From the NCBI GenBank assembly GCA_028583405.1, contig CM053249.1:41445499-41509498 (forward strand): a stretch of DNA of 64,000 nt, written 5' to 3'. This document shows, piece by piece, positions 10,363 to 21,500 of this stretch (position 1 is the stretch's first letter; each line of letters starts with the position of its first letter). The DNA is from Pogonophryne albipinna. Its lineage: Eukaryota > Chordata > Actinopteri > Perciformes > Artedidraconidae. The translations under genes and the position numbers were made by a program. The notes beneath the pieces were generated by a model. It searched no databases, had not been told where the DNA came from, and worked only from the letters and a program-made list of their open reading frames with translations.

Positions 10363-11618
10363 TAGGGTGACCAGATCCCAACAAACCAAATGTGGGACAA
10401 GGAGTATGGTTGTGTGGAACAATGTGGGACACCCTCTCAACAGCACCCACCCCCCCCCCGGAAGAAAAAAAAACTTAACAAATATATAACAACAGAGCAG
10501 AAAGTGAAGTCAAAATGCAGTAACAATTTAGTATCTTAATAAAGAAAAGTAAACTAAGGCTAACCAAGGCAGCAGGCATTATTCACTTCAAGTGTTTAGA
10601 AATGCATCTTCTTAATTCAACTAGTGTATTACCTGTACAAGTAGGCACAACATAAAGTAATAGATAAAATAAAACCATAAATACAAATCAAAACTGGCCA
10701 GGAGGGAACAAAAACATAATAATACATAAAATAAAATAGCTTTCAGTTTTGTCCATCACAGCAACAGCAGGGGGGGCCCCCCCCACAGTGTGTGGGCTAT
10801 TTTGTCAGCTAGAACCACTGGTGTCTTTAACTCTGTCAAACGACTCTCCACAGAGGCAGGGGCAAGCACATCTGTTATTATGGACGCTGCTTTTGTACGA
10901 CCACATGACATTTTCTTTACTATCTCAGAGTCTGGAAAAATGGTCGGAGCTAGCTTGTTACCAGTCATTTGACCGGTATGATTGGGAGTGTTGCACTGTA
11001 TGGTAAACACTGGTAATTTCTGCTGCTGTTACCTTGTCTGAGTGGCCATCATTTTTTGGTTTGAGTAGGAATGTCTCCATAGAGTGGGATGTCTCTTTTT
11101 GAGCAACACGTTTCTTGTGAGAATCGCATTCTCGGTGTCTTTTGACGCCATGTGAAATTTAAAAATTATTCTTGCAAAGATTTCAAAAAACTCTCTGAGA
11201 GTCGCCCTGCACTGGCTTCAAGTGTCTTCCCAGTCTTTGTTGTATGTGCATCTTCTTTTCTTCTTAGCTGTAGTTTCAGTTTCCTCCATTTTCCATAACC
11301 TGCTGCGTCGCCTGCATTCGTTGTTGTTGTTTGGCGGGGCCGGGGGGGGGGGGTGGGTGTGTGTGAGTGAGTTACTCTCATTGGTTAACACTTGAACATT
11401 ACCCGCCGTGTGTTACAGTTTGATTGACAGCAAACACAGCCCTGTGATGATAGCCTTCCCTGCTTTCTCAACAGCCATTGGATGAATCTGATTTTAAAGA
11501 AAAGCGTTTTAGCCAATCAAAATGAAATATGTGGGACATCGTCTCAATTTGCGGGACGCACCAAAAGTCGTGAAAATGCTGTGCAGTCCCGCGCAAAGCG
11601 TGACATCTGGTCACCCTA
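10363..11618 (-). mobile_element. hAT transposon with 8-bp target duplication
   Basis: The terminal inverted repeats TAGGGTGACCAGAT and ATCTGGTCACCCTA are perfect over 14 bases. Both ends are flanked by CTTATGGG (10355-10362 and 11619-11626), the 8-bp target-site duplication typical of hAT. The 1256-bp interior carries decayed transposase sequence on the minus strand, so the copy is non-autonomous. Confidence 0.9.
10756..11152 (-). pseudogene. Decayed hAT transposase N-terminal part
   Basis: Near 11100-11150 the minus strand encodes the end of a BED-type zinc finger (V-K-R-H then S-H-K-K). A second frame at 10756-11010 continues with a hAT-like block (C-G-R-T-K-A then I-I-T-D-V-L-A-P). Frame changes and loss of the catalytic C terminus make it non-functional. 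It lies wholly inside the hAT element. The family match is from recognition only. Confidence 0.6.
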
Positions 11619-12065
11619 CTTATGGGGGGACATGGCTGCTAAGTCTAGAGATGGATCTGTTGGTCCTGGCACCAGGGGGAGGGACAACTGATTTAGTATG
11701 AATAGCTGCTAAAAATGTACCTGCATTTACTAAATGTCAGCTAAAATAGGAGTGAAATTAAAAACCTGTATAGATATTAACAGTACTTAATGTCAGCTCA
11801 GTAAAAAAAAACATAACAATTATTATTTACAATGGACTACGCGTAGCTAACAGACACATTTCCACCACTCATGGACCACACCCACCTTTTCTTTGAAAAA
11901 CTGGGTGACATACTGTCGCCCTTTAGTCCCTCTCTCTTGTCTTTCTCTCCTTTCTTTTCTCTTTTGAAAGCCTGACTTTGTGAGGCGTTGAGACATGGTT
12001 CACATATAAGTACTAGCATCCCTGCTCCTAACATGCTCTCACTCTCTGCTAGAAAGTGCCGGTGT

Positions 12066-12127
12066 TCCGGATTAACTGGTTCCCTCGTTAACTGGTTTCC
12101 CGATCAACTGGTTTCCCGATCAACTGG
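12066..12127 (+). repeat. Minisatellite, about 17-bp period
   Basis: About four imperfect copies of a unit containing AACTGGTTTCCCGATC. It lies in the otherwise gene-free interval 11627-12459, in which no gene was seen. Confidence 0.7.
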
Positions 12128-12186
12128 GGTGATTTTCGATCGATATCCGGACGCGAACAGCGGGGACTACAAAAAGAAAAACGAGT

Positions 12187-12341
12187 TGACTGGGGATGTC
12201 TGTTCAAAACATTGCGAACTCCAATAAATCATTTAAACCAGCTATTGTTGCCAGACTTATGACTGAATATCGTTCTTAATGTGATACCAAGTCCATCTGA
12301 GACCTGCGTATACCTTCAGACAGCCTCCAAGTGAAGAACAC
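12187..12341 (+). repeat. Diverged direct copy of a unit at 12728-12882
   Basis: Both copies share, in order, TGTCTGTTCAAAACATTGC-like text, AATAAATCATTTAAA, ATCGTTCTTAATGTGAT and ATACCTTCAGACAGCCT. The second copy lies inside the left arm of the large inverted repeat. An AATAAA in each suggests LTR- or gene-end-derived sequence, but no element family was recognised. Confidence 0.65.
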
Positions 12342-12459
12342 TGCGCTGCGGGTCCGTCTGCGCCGCGGTGACCCGGTGGAATACAGTCAGGGTAAGGGAG
12401 GACTGGCCATCTGTGCCGGTCGTCAGCGGGCCGTTGACGGCCGGCTCGGTACGCTGACG

Positions 12460-12928
12460 GCCGGTGTTGCAGTATAACTTGAGTCATGACAACTGGCGAC
12501 ATTCTATTATTTTCGTCATAGGAATCCGGAGTGTGTACATTGAGGACCCATTGTTGACATACCATGTCGATCGCCTCGTTTGTCGTTTACGTTCATCTTT
12601 TGCTATATCTGCCTTCCTAAGATCACTTTGATGCACATTCAGTACTCGTATGTGAGGTTGTGGGTGAGAGGTGGGTGAGAGGTGGATATCGTGACGCTTA
12701 CAGGGAGGTATCGAACATTACAAAGTAGGTGACTGTGTGGATGCCTGTTCAAAATATTGCAAACTTGAATAAATCATTTAAATTATATATTTGTGTCCGA
12801 CTTTCATTTGTACATCGTTCTTAATGTGATGTATAGCTTTGATAGCTGTCCATACCTTCAGACAGCCTAAAAGTAAAACACAAGTTGTTTATTCACAGCC
12901 CGAAAGCAGCATCGAGATGACTGGATCA
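12460..12928 (+). repeat. Large inverted repeat, left arm
   Basis: About 469 bases, from GCCGGTGTTGCAGTATAAC to ATGACTGGATCA, matched in reverse complement by 14694-15153. The arms appear nearly identical, except for a tandem GTGGGTGAGAG duplication near 12660 in this arm. The 1.77-kb spacer holds an L2 LINE fragment. Confidence 0.85.
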
Positions 12929-12999
12929 TCTGCAGTGTTGGGCAAGTTACTTCCAAAATGTAATACAGTACATTACTTATTACTGTCTTTTTTAAATAA

Positions 13000-13810
13000 T
13001 AGATAACAACCTGTCCTTCACTGCAAAACATCGCTGCTACAACCCGCTGCTGCAGATACACGCTTTACAACATCAGGAGGATGCGTCCCCAGCTGACCCA
13101 GAAAGCGACGCAGGTTCTGGTCCAGGCTCTCGTCATCTCACGCCTAGACTACTGCAACTCCCTCCTGGCTGGTCTACCTGCATGTGCCATCCGACCTCTG
13201 CAGCTCATCCAGAATGCAGCGGCTCGTCTGGTCTTCAACCTTCCTAAATTCTCCCACACCACGCCGCTCCTCCGCTCCCTCCACTGGCTTCTGGTAACTG
13301 CTAGAATCCACTTCAAGACAATGGTACTTGCGTACCATGCTGCGAATGGATCTGGCCCTTCCTACATCCAGGACATGGTTAAACCGTACACCCCAGCACG
13401 TGCACTCCGCTCTGCATCAACCAAACAGCTCGCTGCACCCTCGCTGCAAGGGGGACCCAAGTTCCCATCAGCAAAAACACGTGGGTTTGCTATTCTGGCT
13501 CCAAAATGGTGGAATGAGCTCCCCATTGACATCAGGACAGCAGATAGCTTACACACCTTCCGGCGCAGACTGAAAACTCATCTCTTTCGACTCCACTTCA
13601 AGCAATAGAACTATTAACAAAGCACTTATATACTAATAAAGGGCTGGCTTATCTAAAGCCAGTTGAGTAGCACTTGAAATGTTTTTGCTCTATGAAGCCT
13701 GATGTACTTATATGATTCTGTTTTCTTCAAGTTTCTATTTTGTTGGTCGAACGCACTTATTGTAAGTCGCTTCGGATAAAAGCGTCAGCTAAATGCAATG
13801 TAATGTAATG
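13000..13810 (+). pseudogene. L2-type LINE 3' fragment
   Basis: From about 13070 the plus strand encodes the C-terminal part of an L2-clade RT protein (S-R-L-D-Y-C-N-S-L-L, Q-N-A-A-A-R-L-V, L-H-W-L, and a terminal F-R-R-R-L-K-T-H-L-F) to a stop at 13606-13608. The 3' UTR ends with GTCGCTTCGGATAAAAGCGT and a (TGTAA)n-like tail. The endonuclease and catalytic RT domains are absent, a normal 5'-truncated insertion. It is flanked by TTACTT-rich MITE sequence (12933-12990 and 13811-13900), which suggests it landed in an older element. Confidence 0.85.
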
Positions 13811-13900
13811 TACGTTAACTTACATTACAATATTACTGTCTCTGAAATGTAATGACTTACACTACTTTTATATTAGCCTACTTTTGAGTTACTTTACCAA

Positions 13901-14693
13901 AATAACCTTAAAAGAATGGCTAAGTATTTTAAATGCTAAAATGTAGTTTAGTGCAGCTCATTATACATCCAGTGATGGACAATGTGGTATAGCATAACAA
14001 CTGTGTAGGCCATTAAGGCTACTAACAACTTGTATTACACGGCTTAGTTGAATACTCGATTCTGATTCATTGAACATGTGACATGTTGTTAATACAGTAG
14101 TACAGACCACTGTCGATGACTACAATGAAGGTTGCTAAGGAGGATCAAGAAAGAGAAAGCAAAAGAGGTTAAAAGACGGAGCGCTGAACGTCAGATAAAT
14201 CACCAGAAGAAGGCAGAGAGGAAGTAAACAATAACAGGAACACGGAATGGGCTCTGTTTGTTTAGTATGGCCGTGTAATAAGCGGGATATTTGTGCAGCG
14301 AGGCGGTCATGGGGGAAAGAACATCCGACAGCCTGAATCTTGATGAGCCTGAAGGGTAAACACCAGCTTTACTAATCTACCCGCACAATTTTTCTCTGGT
14401 GTCAGAATGTCTTGCGATGTTTATAAATGGTTCAAAAACAAAACACCATTTAATTTCGGATTAAAAGTTTACCGTTACTGTGACATATCAGTATAGCCAC
14501 GGAAGATAGTTTGTGTGTTTCATTCCCATGCATCAAGGTTATTTTCATGTATGTAATTGTTTTTCCTGCACAGTGTAGAGTCTTGTTGTGATTAGAGGGA
14601 TACAGGTATTTCATAAAAAAAACGTGCTCCCTGAAGAATAGCTACAGAATTTATATCACAATTTAATCGGAGCTGATCACAACTTGTCATGAG
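13901..14693. other. Non-coding spacer inside the inverted repeat
   Basis: AT-rich sequence without a convincing gene. Short basic reading frames near 14130-14230 lack any recognisable domain. Confidence 0.45.
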
Positions 14694-15153
14694 TGATCCA
14701 GTCATCTCGATGAGCGATCGGGCTGTGAATAAACGACTTGTGTTTTACTTTTAGGCTGTCTGAAGGTATGGACAGCTATCAAAGCTACTATACATCACAT
14801 TAAGAACGATGTACAAATGAAAGTCGGACACAAATATATAATTTAAATGATTTATTCAAGTTTGCAATATTTTGAACAGGCATCCACACAGTCACCTACT
14901 TTGTAATGTTCGATACCTCCCTGTAAGCGTCACGATATCCACCTCTCACCCACAACCTCACATACGAGTACTGAATGTGCATCAAAGTGATCTTAGGAAG
15001 GCAGATATAGCAAAAGATGAACGTAAACGACAAACGAGTCGATCGACATGGTAAGTCAACAATGGGTCCTCAATGTACACGCCCCGGATTCCTATGACGA
15101 AAATAATAGAATGTCGCCAGTTGTCATGACTCAAGTTATACTGCAACACCGGC
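14694..15153 (-). repeat. Large inverted repeat, right arm
   Basis: Reverse complement of 12460-12928, running from TGATCCAGTCAT to ACTGCAACACCGGC. No ORF of interest is present. The arms are either the two ends of one foldback-type element or two oppositely oriented copies of one repeat. Confidence 0.85.
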
Positions 15154-15281
15154 ACCGCCCTTCATTTTTTTAAACAGCATCATGTAAATTGCGGCTACAG
15201 AGGTCCACAGTTTACCCGCAGCGAGGCTCCCCCCGCCCTCCCGTAGACAGTTCACGAGCTCAGTCACTTCATAACACCAAA

Positions 15282-15362
15282 GATGGATCGCGGTAAACGC
15301 TCTGAAGTGATGCTCCACTACACTAAAAAAGAAAAAGACAAGGCACAGTGTAATGCCTGTTA
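15282..15362 (+). pseudogene. hAT transposase first-exon fragment with BED-finger start
   Basis: A short frame from an ATG encodes a BED-like start with an H-Y aromatic position, then K-A-Q-C-N-A-C, the first zinc-binding Cys pair, and then stops. About 220 bases downstream, CGATACCCATCCCTA (about 15578-15592) resembles the right terminal repeat of a hAT element. No left terminal repeat was found, so it is a remnant. Confidence 0.5.
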
Positions 15363-15938
15363 ATAGCTTGCCACAGGTATAGCTCAGTTAAAATAAAGCA
15401 GAGCTATTGTGCAATACGTTTGTATTGCATGTATATTTTTTATTTGTAAAAATGTCAGTTAAAGCTTAAAAAAATAAAGATATTTTTGTTATCTAAATGT
15501 TTGACCTCTTTCTTTTACAATTTTGGAATCAAAACGGGGAATCAATAAGAACCGGAATCGGAATCGATACATTTCAAACGATACCCATCCCTAGGCAGGA
15601 CCAAACCATTACATGTAAATAGAAGGGGGTGTATAGAGGCTTTGGATAATTAAGAAAATAAGTTAAATGAATTGTAAGTTTAGTGAGTACATTATCAATA
15701 TAACGTCCTATTAATGTTAATTATTGATGAATTATGAAAGGTTACTTAAACATTTTTTTCTTAATGTTCTAAAATTGTTTGGGCCCCCGTGGTGAGGGTG
15801 TTTGGGGTGGCTAATAGGGTGGCCAGGATTCAGCTGGGGGCGGCCGTGGCCACTCCCAGCCACCCCCCAGCTCCGCCACTGGCAGCAGTGTGACTTGAGT
15901 CAGCTGCATATGCGGCTGCAGAAATCAAACATTATAAA

Positions 15939-16403
15939 CAGGGGTGCACATAACTTTTTTCCCCTGGTTCGCAAAGGAGCACCTGGAGATGTTGCTTGGT
16001 GCGCATCCTTACAATGAAATAAACCGGACCTTTTGAGGGGTACTTGACTTTATGAACGGGGGGGGGAGGTGCGCTAGTGAGCACGCAGCAGGGTTACTGT
16101 GCAGAGCGCATAAAGCAGACCCTTCACGCGATAGCGAGGGGTAGAGCGAGGGATCGCAGATCCCGTGGTGCTCGCGGACGGATTAAAACAATGAAACCTA
16201 AATGGCTCCCGAATTATACTTTGGCGGCCGTTAATATACCTGGGCGGCCCGCCAAGTAAAGTCTATGTGTGGGAAACCCTGCTATCTTACCAGTTCTTAT
16301 GCAACTCGCAAATATCTCTCTCTCTCTCTCTCTCTCGCAAATGCACTCCTCAAATCCTTTTTTGGCGGTGGGTGCGCATGCGCACCAGTTATGTGCAGCC
16401 CTG
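15939..16403. mobile_element. hAT MITE, 465 bp
   Basis: The terminal repeats CAGGGGTGCACATAAC and GTTATGTGCAGCCCTG match at 15 of 16 positions. They are flanked by the 8-bp duplication ATTATAAA (15931-15938 and 16404-16411). The interior is GC-rich and has no transposase; a (CT)n tract lies at 16315-16336. A fragment with the same terminal repeat occurs near 31685. Confidence 0.92.
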
Positions 16404-17129
16404 ATTATAAAGGCTACGTCTGCTTGTTAACTAGCTAGAAATCTAAATTGTAATTTTTGTAGGTCATATTGCGACTTATTAGACACATTTAGATAATTGG
16501 ATTATTTTCATATTTGGATACATTTCCATTTGTTGTGTGGTGATAAATAGGCCTGGATGATATGTATAGCACATCTATGTAATCTCTCCCTGTCTGTATT
16601 CAAAATTACATTTGTTGGAGGAAATCTCGGTCTGGGCCAGTTGAAAAAGTCTGGTTCTCCTTCTCAACACTAACTTTTTAACTTACTTTGCAGCAATAAT
16701 AATTCTAATAGGCTCTGAAGAAGTCGCTGGTGGCAGACAGAGTTCAATGCAAAATAAAATTATTTCGTCAAAGACAAGAACAAAGTCCGAGCAGACCCCA
16801 GGATCCTACGGCTAAAAAAATGTTATTCTAGCACTTTTATAGCTAAGCCTTCTGTTCCTTATTGGTTGACCTTGGTGAAGGACGACAAACAACCTCCCAG
16901 TTTCTTTGTTTGCAACTTTTTTGCAGACGTTTGTATTTACCTACACTTTCACACACATGTCCTGGAGGCATTCCGTCACATTGACCGCTTCTTGACCCTC
17001 ACTAAGGTTCACCATGAAGTGAGAGGGGAGTTTACTACTGGTCTCTTTTGGTCGTAACCTCGTACCCCATTAGCTTCAGAGAATGCGAAGAATAATTAAC
17101 CTGAACCTAAAAGTGGCCTTTTCGTTCAG

Positions 17130-17301
<172 letters not shown>

Positions 17302-17309
17302 TGTATACA

Positions 17310-17535
17310 TCACTTCAGGGGACATTACATTGACTTACATGCATTTCCTGGAGACTTATCCTAACCATAACCAACACATGCCTAACCCTTAACCTTACCC
17401 TAACCAAGTCTTCACCCTAAAATTAATGATTCCCCTCATGGGGACATCCATTTTGTCCCCATAAGGGAGGCGAGTCCCCACACGTGACTGTGTAGACAGA
17501 TTTAGGTCCCCACAAGTATAGTTATGATAGGCCAC
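17310..17535 (+). repeat. Interspersed repeat with CCCTAAC and GTCCCC blocks
   Basis: Non-coding text carrying CCTAACC-like blocks and several TGTCCCCA/GTCCCCAC blocks, between the CA tract and the solo LTR. I recognise it as repetitive but cannot name the family. Confidence 0.4.
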
Positions 17536-18049
17536 ACACACACACACTGTGGAGAATTGAAGATTATATCACCTGATATATAAGAAGTGTGTTATGTTTG
17601 AATGGCAGAAAGTCTTGTTGCAATTCCCAGATATTGAAGGAGGCCCCTTGAGTTTCTCTGTTAATTATCAATAGTCTGGGCAAATAACAGGGGAAGCCAA
17701 AGGGGGATTTTCCTCAGATTTAATGCAGTTACATTCTTGTAGTTAACCTCTTAAGCCCGAGGGTCCCCCCAGTGGACCCCCCCCCACAGTTTTTTTTACG
17801 AGACTATGTCTCAGGGCTTCTTAACATTTATGAAACTATTAATGTTCCATACCCTTTAAACGCTAAGAAACTCCGCTAACCAGAGATGGGGACTCGAGTC
17901 TGTGACTCGGACTCGAGTCGCACTTAAGTCGCACACACAGAGACTTCAGACTTGACTTGGACTCCTGCTCAAAAGACTTCGGACTCGACTTGGACTCGTG
18001 TTTAGGGACTCGTGAACAATCATTGTGTTTTCTATTTTTGGCGTATTAA

Positions 18050-18336
18050 AGGTGGGGTATGTAAGTTTGAGAAACCGGCTCGAGATCGCTAGAATTTGAA
18101 AATACACAACCGGAGAAAATCTGACACTTCCTCACAGAGCCCCTCCTCCAACACACACGAACGCGCACATGACCAATGAGGGCACGAGATAAGTTTGTGC
18201 CCCGATGGGAGGCTGACAGGCAGGTAGGCCATCCAGTTACTTTAGCCGGGCCGGCTATCGGGATGTTAAGAGCATTCCATGGAATATAACAAAAAGTGTA
18301 TCTCGAGCCGGTTTCTCAAACTTACCTACCCCACAT
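18050..18336. mobile_element. TTAA MITE, copy 1 (internally deleted)
   Basis: Flanked by TTAA (18046-18049 and 18337-18340). Ends are AGGTGGGGTA and TACCCCACAT. It matches the 382-bp copy at 61365-61746 but lacks about 95 bases internally, between GGCCGGCT and ATCGGG. It sits in the leader of the hAT BED exon. The AGGTG start resembles the Kolobok terminus at 9484. Confidence 0.88.
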
Positions 18337-18351
18337 TTAACTTTAACATCA

Positions 18352-18569
18352 TGGTAACACCATGGCGACCACCTGCAGCTGTACCGCTTGTAATTAGGTT
18401 CAACTATAAAAACTTCGAACAAAACGCCGGCGGCACCAACAAAAGGAGCGCACACTGCAAAGTCTGCAATATTAAAATCAAGGATGCTGGTGCAACAACG
18501 TCAAATTTCATCAGGCACTTGAAAACTCACCCGGAGAGGTCAGTCACATTAACGCATATGGACGGTTAG
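18352..18569 (+). CDS. BED zinc-finger exon of a hAT transposase
   Basis: From the ATG at 18352 the frame encodes a short linker, then a BED finger: an F-N-Y-K-N-F aromatic start, H-C-K-V-C as the first metal pair, and R-H-L-K-T-H as the second. BED fingers bind terminal repeats in hAT transposases. The frame closes 217 bases in with no RNase-H-like catalytic domain, so this is an isolated first exon. The reading frame extends further upstream only because it enters an inserted MITE. Confidence 0.65.
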
Positions 18570-21500
18570 CAAACATGTTTAGCTCAGCATCAGCTATGTA
18601 ATGTTAACTTAGCTTGCTACTAGCTTTGTAACTGAATATTTGAAAAGATGAGTGAATGTTTGCTTGTCACACTTGTTTGCGTTGAGTGGCGTTGACATCC
18701 AACTCTTGACATGACATAAAAAAGGTCGGTAACGTTAATCATTACGTTCCGCTGCCACCATCTACTGGCTAACGTTAAACGTAGAAAAATACATAGTTAC
18801 ATACATAAATACATCTGTCGGTTTATAGGCAGGTTACAGGTTTATTGTTGACCACGTAACGTTAATGTTATAGGTTTATCAGGTTACCATTACACTGGGT
18901 TTGAGTGAGAGGATAGAGGAATATGTTTATTTATAGTAGACTTATAAGATGTAATTAGAGACCCAGTGTAATTAAACAATACGGTTGCAGAGGTCAAATT
19001 TTTACATTTTTGTCCACTGGCCAAATGGCTAGCCTAGTGAATGTTGACATTTTACCAGCCACTCAATAGATTGCCATTGTTATTTTTGGCTGGTGCGTGC
19101 AACATACAGAACCAGCCACTTGATGATTTACCAGCATTTGGCTGGTAAATGGTGTTAATGGTAGATATCTCTTTTGGAACAGGTCATGTTTTAATATCAC
19201 CAGTTCAGTATATTTCAGATAATATTGCAGCAATAGTTTTTTAGTTGCAAATGGCACAGAACAAATGTTTACTTTTAACACAGTTTCCCTGCGGGGGATT
19301 AATAAAGTATTTGTGATACTGATTTCTGATTCTGAAGTGTTTTGCTTATAAGTTGTTTGCATTTAGCTAAAGTGTGATGTTTTTCCTCATATTGCATTGC
19401 AATAGCCTGTTTAAAGTGATCATATAACAAACAACTAATCAGTACTGATACTGTATGCTAATAGATATAGGAGTGATAATAATACAGTAAATGCTTTGAA
19501 TTTATTAGATATAGCTGTGCAGTATTCTTAACAGATTGGATAGCAGCAGACAATAGAAGGCTTATTACAACCAGAAGAGACATGAGACTTTTTTTTTTTA
19601 GAGACTTGAGACTTGACTTGGACTCGTGACCAAAGACTTGAGACTTGATCAAGTCTCACCCCACAAAGACTTGAGACTTGACTTGGACTCGTGACCAAAG
19701 ACTTGAGACTTGACTTGGACTTGCAAAAAAAGACTTGTGAACATCTCTGCCGCTAACTGACAATGTGAACCATTTTTAGCTAAAAGAAACACAAGAGTAA
19801 TACCAAGCCTTTGAATTAGCATGGAGCGAAAAAATGCTAACTAATGCTAACGGATTTTGCACAGCACTCACGGTAGAAATGCCCTTATTACTTATCGTAA
19901 CTGCACAAACAAGATATACGATTTAAAGCTGAGACTCCACAGATTCCAGACATATAATATCATCACTGTAGGACCCCGAATTGCGGAGCTATCAGCCAGA
20001 AAAGAGAAAGTAAACAACATCCGGTTTAAAAAATATTACAATAATTTCGTCTTACCTTTTTTGATTTGTGATCAAAAGTTGTGTTCACCGGAATAAAAAC
20101 GCCGCTCAAGGTTAATCCAATGTCTTTGTGTCACGTAGAAATTTTGACTGATAATCCTTCATCATATTTATGGCAATATACTCGGTTTAAAATGTTGCCG
20201 TCCAGACGTGCACTTTCAGATATGCTTTGTTCGCTTCTCTATTACGTCCGCTATGGTAATGTTTACGTTGATTTGGGAACTGCCCATCGATTCTATTGGT
20301 TCTGATGGTTAAGAAAAAGGTGTAAATCACACGAATCGACCAATGGGTTCCAGAGATATGGTCCTGCGTAAAGTATAAAGAATGCCAGCCAGTTTAAGTA
20401 CTTTACGCAGGCGGCTTCATTTATTGTTTTCTACGTAACAGCAGGCATTACAGCAGAACCCAGAACACACGGAGGACAGAGCGGACAGCAGATAACGGAA
20501 TTGCAGTTTTATTGCTTATAGATTATCAGAACATTTCAAAGGGGACACAGCCCCATTGGATATTAACCTATGGATTAACTACATCATCGTTTTTATCGTT
20601 TTAATGCCATTGAAGACCAGTTTAGACCAGGCAAAGAGGAAGGTAAGCCATTAGCCTAGCGCATGCTAGTACCTAGCGCCACTTGTTTTGATGTACGTTT
20701 TTGTTGATAACGTCGCAAGTTTGTATCTTTCAGTGTTGAGGTGGGCACCGTTAGATTCTGTGTCTTTACGATCAAAAACGATGTGTTGGATGTGCAGCTA
20801 GGATAAGTAATAAGGGAGCTAGGATAAGTAATAAGGGAGCTAGGAGTGATTTTCGGTGCAGTAATAGGTTAGCATTTTTCGCTCGGGGCTAATTCAGATG
20901 CTCACTGTTAGCATTGTGTTTTTTTTTTAAAAATAAATGAAAAAGATCAGTTAAATGAGTTTTTTCCCGTTATATGGATATAAAATATTCATAATTTATT
21001 AAATAGTAAGGTTCCTTAGACGTTGTTTCCTGCAAATGACGCGATTTCGGTCCGTGGGGCCTATAAGTGCTATATAAATAAACTTGCCTTGCCTAAGAGG
21101 ATAACAGAGTATGTTCTTATTTTTTTTTTTTTTTTTTTTTTTTTTTCACAACAGTTGTATTTGGATGGAATGAATACCTATAGTGAAAATTCAAAGTAAT
21201 AAAATGATTTTTACAGTGAAAAAGTTCAAATGGAACCGATGGTTCCCAAATTACCCAGAGGTGAGTCCGCCTGGACTTTATTTTTCTAAACCTCTCTAAA
21301 AAGGTCAAATTTAACTTGTTTTGCATCAATCTTGATACAGGGTACTTATTATATGTTATAGTTTGGATTCCTAAAGCTTTTAGTCTACTAACCCATCATT
21401 CAAGGGTGGTTTTTACTATAAGTAATGGGTTTTCTTTAGGCGGACATTAGAATTTACATGTTTTTACTATGTTCCATCTGAATTTACTTTAAAATAAAAA

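Larger units (their letters stand above)
17881..19749 (+). mobile_element. hAT transposon nested in the TTAA element
   Basis: CAGAGATG starts at 17881 and CATCTCTG ends at 19749. The 8-bp duplication CCGCTAAC lies at 17873-17880 and 19750-19757. Copy 2 of the host TTAA element lacks this insertion and shows the near-intact site (CAGCTAAC). Subterminal regions at both ends are rich in GACTTG and GACTCG tandem motifs, likely transposase-binding sites. It has one BED-finger exon but no catalytic domain. Confidence 0.92.

Noticed and set aside
20081..20305. 74-residue frame conserved between the two TTAA elements (also 55404-55628)
   Set aside because: Similarity is expected because the whole elements are near-identical. 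It lies upstream of the TATA-like start and shows no domain; not called as a gene.
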